Source: Pseudomonadota bacterium
Lineage (GTDB): Bacteria; Pseudomonadota; Gammaproteobacteria; Burkholderiales; Rhodocyclaceae
Direction: 5' to 3'
Assembly: GCA_030917225.1 (NCBI GenBank)
Contig: JAUPVD010000067.1
Coordinates: 1 to 7,271 of the forward strand
DNA: 7,271 bases
Shown: piece after piece, positions 7,188-7,271 of the stretch
Layout of the letters: each line of letters opens with the position of its first letter
Position numbering within the stretch: position 1 is the stretch's first letter
Notes under the pieces: model-generated
Databases searched by the model: none
What the model was told of the DNA's origin: nothing
The model's input: only the letters and a program-made list of their open reading frames with translations
Position numbers and translations under genes: made by a program

Positions 7188-7271
7188 AGGTTTTTGCGGA
7201 AAATGTCACAGATTTCTCGTTACGTCCGGATTCACGCCATTCGCTTGTGCGATAGGCCGGCGCCGGTGACA

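Noticed and set aside
1..7271. CRISPR arrays, tRNA or rRNA genes, insertion sequences, attachment sites
   Set aside because: No regularly spaced repeats, cloverleaf-like sequence, transposase motifs or terminal repeats were seen on either strand.

Overview
The window is GC-rich with tightly packed coding sequence, typical of a Gram-negative proteobacterium. The long multidomain signalling protein and the YbcJ-type S4 protein would fit a betaproteobacterium such as the Rhodocyclaceae, but no taxonomic marker is present, so this placement is inference.

Layout from left to right: the last codons of a plus-strand gene (ending at 71) run straight into a short GC-rich hairpin that looks like its terminator (70-91). 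A non-coding stretch follows (92-321), partly AT-rich, with several small inverted repeats. The rest of the window is a minus-strand, co-directional cluster, read from right to left. It starts with a stand-alone condensation/BAHD-type HxxxD acyltransferase-like protein (7089 to 5770). After 72 bases comes a 1704-residue signalling protein (5697 to 583), and after another 45 bases a 71-residue S4 RNA-binding protein of the YbcJ family (537 to 322). No terminator or convincing promoter separates the three, so they may be co-transcribed.

The centrepiece is the 1704-residue protein. It has an N-terminal Ser/Thr kinase domain, a STAND-like AAA_16 ATPase with Walker A and B, a long helical (TPR-like) region, a GAF domain, a coiled coil, and a C-terminal GGDEF domain with an intact GGEEF active site and an RxxD inhibitory site. 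It is built like the well-known kinase-ATPase-GAF-histidine kinase giants, but its output module is a diguanylate cyclase. It would therefore link protein phosphorylation and nucleotide-dependent sensing to cyclic di-GMP synthesis.

The upstream acyltransferase-like gene has no peptide-synthetase partners in view. The pairing of a lone acyltransferase with a kinase/ATPase/cyclase sensor is the most unusual aspect of the region. A functional link between them (for example an acylated product controlled by, or sensed through, the cyclase protein) is only a hypothesis.
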